Source: Lineus longissimus
Lineage: Eukaryota > Nemertea > Pilidiophora > Heteronemertea > Lineidae
Assembly: GCF_910592395.1 (NCBI RefSeq)
Contig: NC_088326.1
Span: 11,413,001 to 11,477,000 of the forward strand
Direction of reading: 5' to 3'
Length of the DNA: 64,000 bases
The translations under genes were made by a program, and so were the position numbers. The notes under the pieces are model-generated. The model ran no database searches. It saw only the letters and a list, made by a program, of their open reading frames with translations, and was not told where the DNA came from. Shown piece by piece: positions 59,378-64,000 of the stretch (within the stretch, counting starts at the first letter, position 1; every line of letters begins with the position of its first letter).

Positions 59378-59520
59378 CACTATTTCAATTTCTTATAAAC
59401 ATAACTTCAATATTGAATGCCACTTTTTCAATATTGAAGTCGGATTTCAATATTGAAGTCACGATTCAATATTGAGGACTGATTTCAATATTAAAATAGT
59501 GTGGAGCAATATTGAATTTC
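59378..59520. repeat. Cluster of TTCAATATTGAA palindromes inside a small inverted-repeat element
   Basis: Six caatattga motifs in about 115 nt (59406-59517), two or three being the full 12-nt palindrome. Ends ccactatttcaat and attaaaatagtgtgg are roughly inverted, suggesting a MITE-like unit. Confidence 0.6.
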
Positions 59521-60074
59521 GAATGAGGTTTCTGGGCTTTCGTAGTCTATGTCGACAAGAATAAATAGGCCTCGTGTCAAATGAATTTCCGTTACCACGA
59601 AAGTAGAAGTCAGTGAAGACACACGATAACTCGACGATTCGCGTTCTTTGAATGTGCATCGCGGACGAGCAAACTATCCAGATTTTTGCAACAGCTTTAA
59701 AATGAGCATGACCTCGTCGACCAGGGTGAAATAGGCCAAAAGATAGATGCCTATTGTGCAAGTACATGCACATGTATTCATGATATAGGCCTGGTTGTCC
59801 TGAATACATGAATATAACAAAAGGTGTAAATTCATAGGCCCATTTAGATATCTAGGCCTCTGAATTCATTGCTTCACCACAAACTGTAAGTGTAAGCAAT
59901 GCCTCCGTTAACCCAACTCTGACAGAAGGAGAGCCCGATGCCCTTGTGCCGGAGTATCTATATCCCAGGGCAAGTATTAGTTCCCACGTATTGGGTCGTA
60001 TGAATAAAAAAGATGTCACTATAACGAGAAGAAGCGACACGTAAAAGTATTTACTAGTACTAACGAGGACAGTA

Positions 60075-60480
60075 CATGTGACCTGCCCATGATCACAGAC
60101 CAGCTGCCTCGTTGATGAGAAAGCTAAGAGACTTGCCCAAGATCACAGGCCAGACGACTCATTGATGACGAAGATCACAGGTCAGACGACTCACTGATGA
60201 GATAGACAAGTGACTTGCCCAAGATCACAGGTCAGATGACTCATTAATGAGATAGACAAGTGACTTACCCAAGGTCATAGGTTAAATGACTCATCAGTGA
60301 GATAGACAAGTGACCTGCCCAATATCACAGTCCAGAAGACTCACCGATAGGAAATACAAGTGACTTGCCCAAGATCACAGGCAGATGACTCATGATCATT
60401 GGTGATAGACAAGTGACTTGCCCAAGATCACAGGTCAGAGGACTCACTGATGAGATAGACAAGTGACTTGCCCAAGGCCT
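60075..60480. repeat. About 50-bp tandem array with SINE-core-like motif
   Basis: Eight to nine units of agtgacttgcccaagatcac followed by aggtcagacgactcactgat. Read on the minus strand the motif is GTGATCTTGGGCAAGTCACT, close to the post-tRNA segment of MIR-like SINEs. Confidence 0.75.
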
Positions 60481-61189
60481 CACACCCACAAACTATATCC
60501 TGCCTGTGCTGCGTGCTCAAGCGGCAAAATGATTCATTGTACACCGTTTACACTGAAGGCTTGCATTGAACAGTGACATAATTTGACCTCATTCACTATT
60601 CACTAGTTTACTATAGGTTGAGTTGTCCGTACATTCACTGCACACCCATCCATACCTTATTGCACGGGCCTGCTCTAGCTCGTTTTACTCTTGGCCTTCG
60701 TCGAGCCGTTATTGGGAAGTGTGTCCGGTTATTTGCTCAAAGGTACACTATTTCTTAGACGTTTTTCACTGGTTTGTATATATTGAATTGGTGTGTTAGT
60801 CCTATGGGTCATCTAGGCCAAATACTTTTAAGTCCAGCGATTCCATCTTTTAGTAGCAGTGGTAGGGTAGAATAGCTAGACGATTAGAAGTGTGCGTGTT
60901 ACTCCAAGCATTACACACACTGCGTCCGTCCACTATGACTATCGGATGTACAGGTATTTGAGACAGTAGGACTAGGAGTACTTCTGGCAACGTATTAGCA
61001 CGTTTTGCCTCAAATCCCTGAGTATGTGCTTCAAGTAACCAGCCTAGGGTGTGTGGGAATGTGTGAGTGTGTGTGGAGTATGATATGGGACCAATTTGGA
61101 AGAACATTTGCCACGGGCAATGGAGGGACAATAGGCCCTTTGCCAGATATGCTGGTATCACCTAGCGTCGAGAAAACAAAAGCCAAATG

Positions 61190-61320
61190 CCAACTTAAAT
61201 CGAGGGGGATTAGTGACAGAGTCGTTAGGGCACCAGGCTTATAACCTGGAGGTTGTAGGTTCGATACTCGGATGGATCAACACTATTTTGTCTGCGTGTC
61301 CTTGGGCAAGGCTCATAGAC
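61190..61320 (+). mobile_element. tRNA-derived SINE
   Basis: The tRNA-like head has a perfect anticodon stem CCAGG/CCTGG around loop CTTATAA and a B box GGTTCGATAC. The body then has gtgtccttgggcaaggc, a motif common just after the tRNA part of many animal SINEs. Confidence 0.55.
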
Positions 61321-61724
61321 TCTTTCACAAATGCCTGTGCCCCAATTGACTGACAGTTTCAGTCAGGAACGCTTCCAAATTGACACAATACTAAGATAGT
61401 GGTATCACAAGAATATAACTACCATTCCAGTGTTCTCCCCAACAATTTTTTTGGGCCGGGTGCTGTCGCCATATTTTGACACAATTGAGAATTCACTTCA
61501 GTTCTGTCCAGGTTGGCAGCAAAATCTGTCTGGGTGCTATAACAGTAAAACCATTACCAACTCTATGAGTCTGTCCGGGTGCTAACTTTTTTGTCCGGGT
61601 GCTGAAGTGGGGAAGATGATTCTGCCCGGGTGCTGCGCCTGGACAAAAAGCATAGTGGAGAACCCTGCATTCCAGTCTAATTACCTACCTAATCTATTCT
61701 TTTCAGACCCCGTTCAAAACCAAC

Positions 61725-63578
61725 ATGTCTTGGGATAGCTATATCGACAATTTGATTGCGCAAACAAAGGACGCGTCAGGTATGTGTTTCCCAGTAATAT
61801 TAGTGGGGCTACTGGGGACGAGATTTGGGATACGTGATTTAGGGTACCTGGAAATGAGAGGGAAGTAGTCCCTCTAATACCATTCGACGTTGCCATATTG
61901 AAAAATCTGTCCAGAGTCGTCGCCACATGACGATTGTGACAAGGTCTCGCGAGCGGCAGAGTGAATCGGCGGCCAAAGTTCGTTGCTGATTTTATCGTCA
62001 GGATATTTTGAAAAAGGTCATGAGAATAGTTTTTGATGCCAATGACGTCACCAATGGCAGATTTGCACTGGAGTTCGAGTCGATTCTCTTCAAGAATCGA
62101 TTGAACCCTTTTTTCATAATCGGAGCGAAGTTTTATCTTGTTCTTTTTCTTTTTTTTTTGCAGGTAACGCGAACTGCGACAGGGCATGTATTATAGGCAT
62201 CGATGGGGGCGCAGCCTGGACAACAGCTGGACACGCAAATGTAAGTTAGTCTAGTCCAGCATTCGACAACAAAAACCATGGTTTCCAGCTCACCTGGAGA
62301 GTAAGTTAGTCTAGTCCAGCATTCAACAACAAAAACCATGGTTTCTAGCTCACCTGGAGAGAAAGTTAGTCTAGTCCAGCATTCGACAACAAAAACCATG
62401 GTTTCTAGCTCACCTGGAGAGTAAGTTAGTCTAGTCCAGCATTCAACAACAAAAACCATGGTTTCTAGCTCACCTGAAGAGTAAGTTAGTCTAGTCCAGC
62501 ATTCGACAACAAAAACCATGGTTTCTAGCTCACCTGGAGAGGAAGTTAGTCTAGTCCAGCATTCAACAACAAAAACCATGGTTTCTAGCTCACCTGGAGA
62601 GGAAGTTAGTCTAGTCCAGCATTCGACAACAAAAACCATGGTTTCTAGCTCACCTGGAGAGTTATAGCTGTCATCCGTTACCAGGGCATTGTTTTGTCAA
62701 CTAGGCCTGAAAGAGTTTGGTCAAAAACCGCTTCAGATTCAACCCCGATATATTTTTAGCCTGTTGACCGACCCCAGGATATCAGTAATTGGTTAGAAGT
62801 AATCTTTGGGTTAGGATGAAAATGTCCTAAAAGAATTAGAATATCTCCTATTCACTGCTTGGTTCACTTACTGGCCGAGTTACAATGCATGAAGATCTGG
62901 TCTCCTCCCAGGTTTCACCTCAAGGGAGGGCGGTTACCAGGCCCCCCCCTAAGTCAGATAGCTGAGGGGGCAGTGTGCACTTTCCAAGAGGTTCATTATG
63001 TGTTCAATTTAAAACTCGGGCGTCGTATCTTCCAGAAAACAAAACAAGGGTACTTTTTTTGAAAGATTTCTTGCAACTTGTCAAAAAGGGCATTTTCTAT
63101 ATAAAAACTCGTAATGATGAAAATGATAGGAAGTAAATGGGTTTAAAGGGAAAATGCCTACAAAGAAGGCGGTCAAGGTTAGATAGCAATCTCCCAGAAA
63201 GGGGGGGATTAGGATATTGGTACACGGACCGGACTCCTTAGATTTGATATGCTGAGTGTGTAGCGGGGGGGGGGGGGCTTAAGGCCAGAGTGTGCTGGCG
63301 TATAAGGTGTCTGAAAATCGGTGGTGAGGTGCTTGCATCCTTACGCCATCCCCTTACCTTATGAATCTTTTTACCTCTTTTTTAGGCTTTAAAATTGCAA
63401 GGTCAGGAAGGAGTTAACGTTGCCAAATGCTTTAACTCCAAGGACTATTCTGTTTTTATGGCGAGTGGCATTCACCTTGAAGGCATCAAATATCAATTCT
63501 TACGGGCAGAGGATGATAAAATAGTATTTGGAAAGAAGAAGGGGGAAGGAGCCATTACGTTACAAAGTTCGAAAACAG
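61725..63578 (+). CDS. Profilin, 3' truncated by the window end
   Basis: Coding exons 61725-61779, 62164-62240 and 63386-63578; 108 complete codons visible, ending inside an intron in phase 1. An acceptor (cttttcag, 61706) precedes the ATG, so a 5' UTR exon lies upstream. Protein starts MSWDSYIDNLIAQTKDAS, then ACIIGIDGGAAWTTAGHAN, YSVFMASGIHLEGIKYQFL and KKKGEGAITLQSSKT, the normal profilin order (about 140 aa when complete). The N-terminal W and the AAW strand belong to the poly-proline site. Profilin binds actin monomers, promotes ADP-ATP exchange and feeds formins. The last exon, with the C-terminal helix, is outside the window. A 60-bp minisatellite begins exactly at the second donor. 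Confidence 0.93.
62241..62660 (+). repeat. 60-bp minisatellite, seven copies, starting at a profilin splice donor
   Basis: Seven head-to-tail 60-bp units begin at 62241, 62301, 62361, 62421, 62481, 62541 and 62601. Each starts with the intron's first bases: gtaagt in copies 1, 2, 4 and 5, gaaagt in 3, ggaagt in 6 and 7. Copies alternate attcgac and attcaac, so the true repeat is a 120-bp dimer. Sixty is a multiple of three, so the reverse strand stays open, which is not a gene. Confidence 0.95.
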
Positions 63579-63718
63579 GTAGGCTGGTGTAGCTTTTCTG
63601 TGGGCAATGACCCCTAAAGAGATCCGATCATGACTCAAGTCTTCATTTAGATTAGCTGAACTTGGTAAAAATAACTAAATTGTTGGTCACCTCTTATGCA
63701 GTTCATTAGTGTCGCGTC

Positions 63719-63878
63719 CACTACATAAAACGCCAGTGTTGGTCCGGAGTTTTTGCGCTTACGCCTGTTAATTTTCCCCTCGAAAACGCCGGCGCTAGAA
63801 AACGCCGGTGTTTTCTTGTCACGGCGATGGATTCAGGGCTAAATGGGGGCTAAATTAAGCACGGCGTTTTAAGTAGTG
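63719..63878. mobile_element. MITE-like element with CACTAC termini
   Basis: cactacataaaacgcc at the left and ggcgttttaagtagtg at the right are inverted with one mismatch; about 160 bp, with internal gaaaacgccgg copies. Located in the last visible profilin intron. Confidence 0.5.
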
Positions 63879-64000
63879 TAATCACAAAAACGTAGGTGTT
63901 AGTTAGTTCGCCACCCGGCGACAGGCGGCCTGGTTACCACGGCGCATGCATCAAAAGGTAACAGTGCAGAAAAACCATGCTATCTGTCGCCGTGTTTAGT

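Larger units (their letters stand above)
56700..61680. other. Intergenic or 5' intron of the ankyrin-cGLR gene; no exon identified
   Basis: The missing first exon or exons of the ankyrin-cGLR gene should lie in or beyond this stretch. I found no convincing donor with an in-frame ATG. Repeats are listed separately. Confidence 0.5.

Noticed and set aside
60075-60480. Possible CRISPR-like array
   Set aside because: Units are contiguous imperfect tandem repeats without unique spacers, in an animal genome.
62133-62639. 168-codon minus-strand frame of seven 20-residue repeats
   Set aside because: By-product of a 60-bp intronic minisatellite whose length is a multiple of three; no promoter, splice or family support.

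Overview
The window reads as nuclear DNA of an animal, most likely a marine invertebrate. Genes are split by GT-AG introns, non-coding DNA is dense with MITE-like, SINE-like and tandem repeats, and the proteins are metazoan (F-box only 9, an ABHD1/3-type lipase, FAM167, profilin, ankyrin plus Mab-21/cGLR). The profilin N-terminus looks lophotrochozoan-like from memory, but I cannot place the phylum with confidence.

Layout. 1-10.6 kb: no gene seen; MITE copies, tandem repeats and a Helentron/pearl-like non-autonomous element. 10.6-20.4 kb, minus strand: an ABHD1/ABHD3-like alpha/beta-hydrolase in which one exon is present as five diverged tandem alternatives (12865-16985). All five have identical splice phases and lengths of 174 or 177 nt. 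I consider this mutually exclusive exon cluster the main discovery of the window. 20.4-27.8 kb, plus strand: FBXO9 ortholog, divergent from and possibly overlapping the lipase at its 5' end, with a short LTR retroelement in one intron. 28.9-31.6 kb: tandem arrays built around perfect short palindromes. 31.7-43.4 kb, minus: a small secreted C-type-lectin-like protein whose 10.9 kb first intron holds a FAM167-like gene (35.3-36.0 kb, minus) and a tandem tRNA-Glu(UUC) array (39.8-41.0 kb, plus). 43.5-54.3 kb: mostly empty, with two small unrecognised two-exon candidates on the minus strand and a helically phased CCAAT-box cluster. 54.4-56.6 kb, minus: a large exon coding nine ankyrin repeats fused to a Mab-21/cGAS-like nucleotidyltransferase domain. 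56.7-61.7 kb: no clear gene; SINE and satellite-like repeats. 61.7-64 kb, plus: first three coding exons of profilin, cut by the window edge.

The genes do not form a pathway. FBXO9 is an SCF ubiquitin-ligase adaptor, the ABHD protein a membrane-anchored phospholipase, profilin an actin-monomer binder. The lectin-like and ankyrin-cGLR proteins suggest innate immunity. All exon coordinates were read by hand from splice sites, reading phase and family resemblance; no alignment or database search was run.
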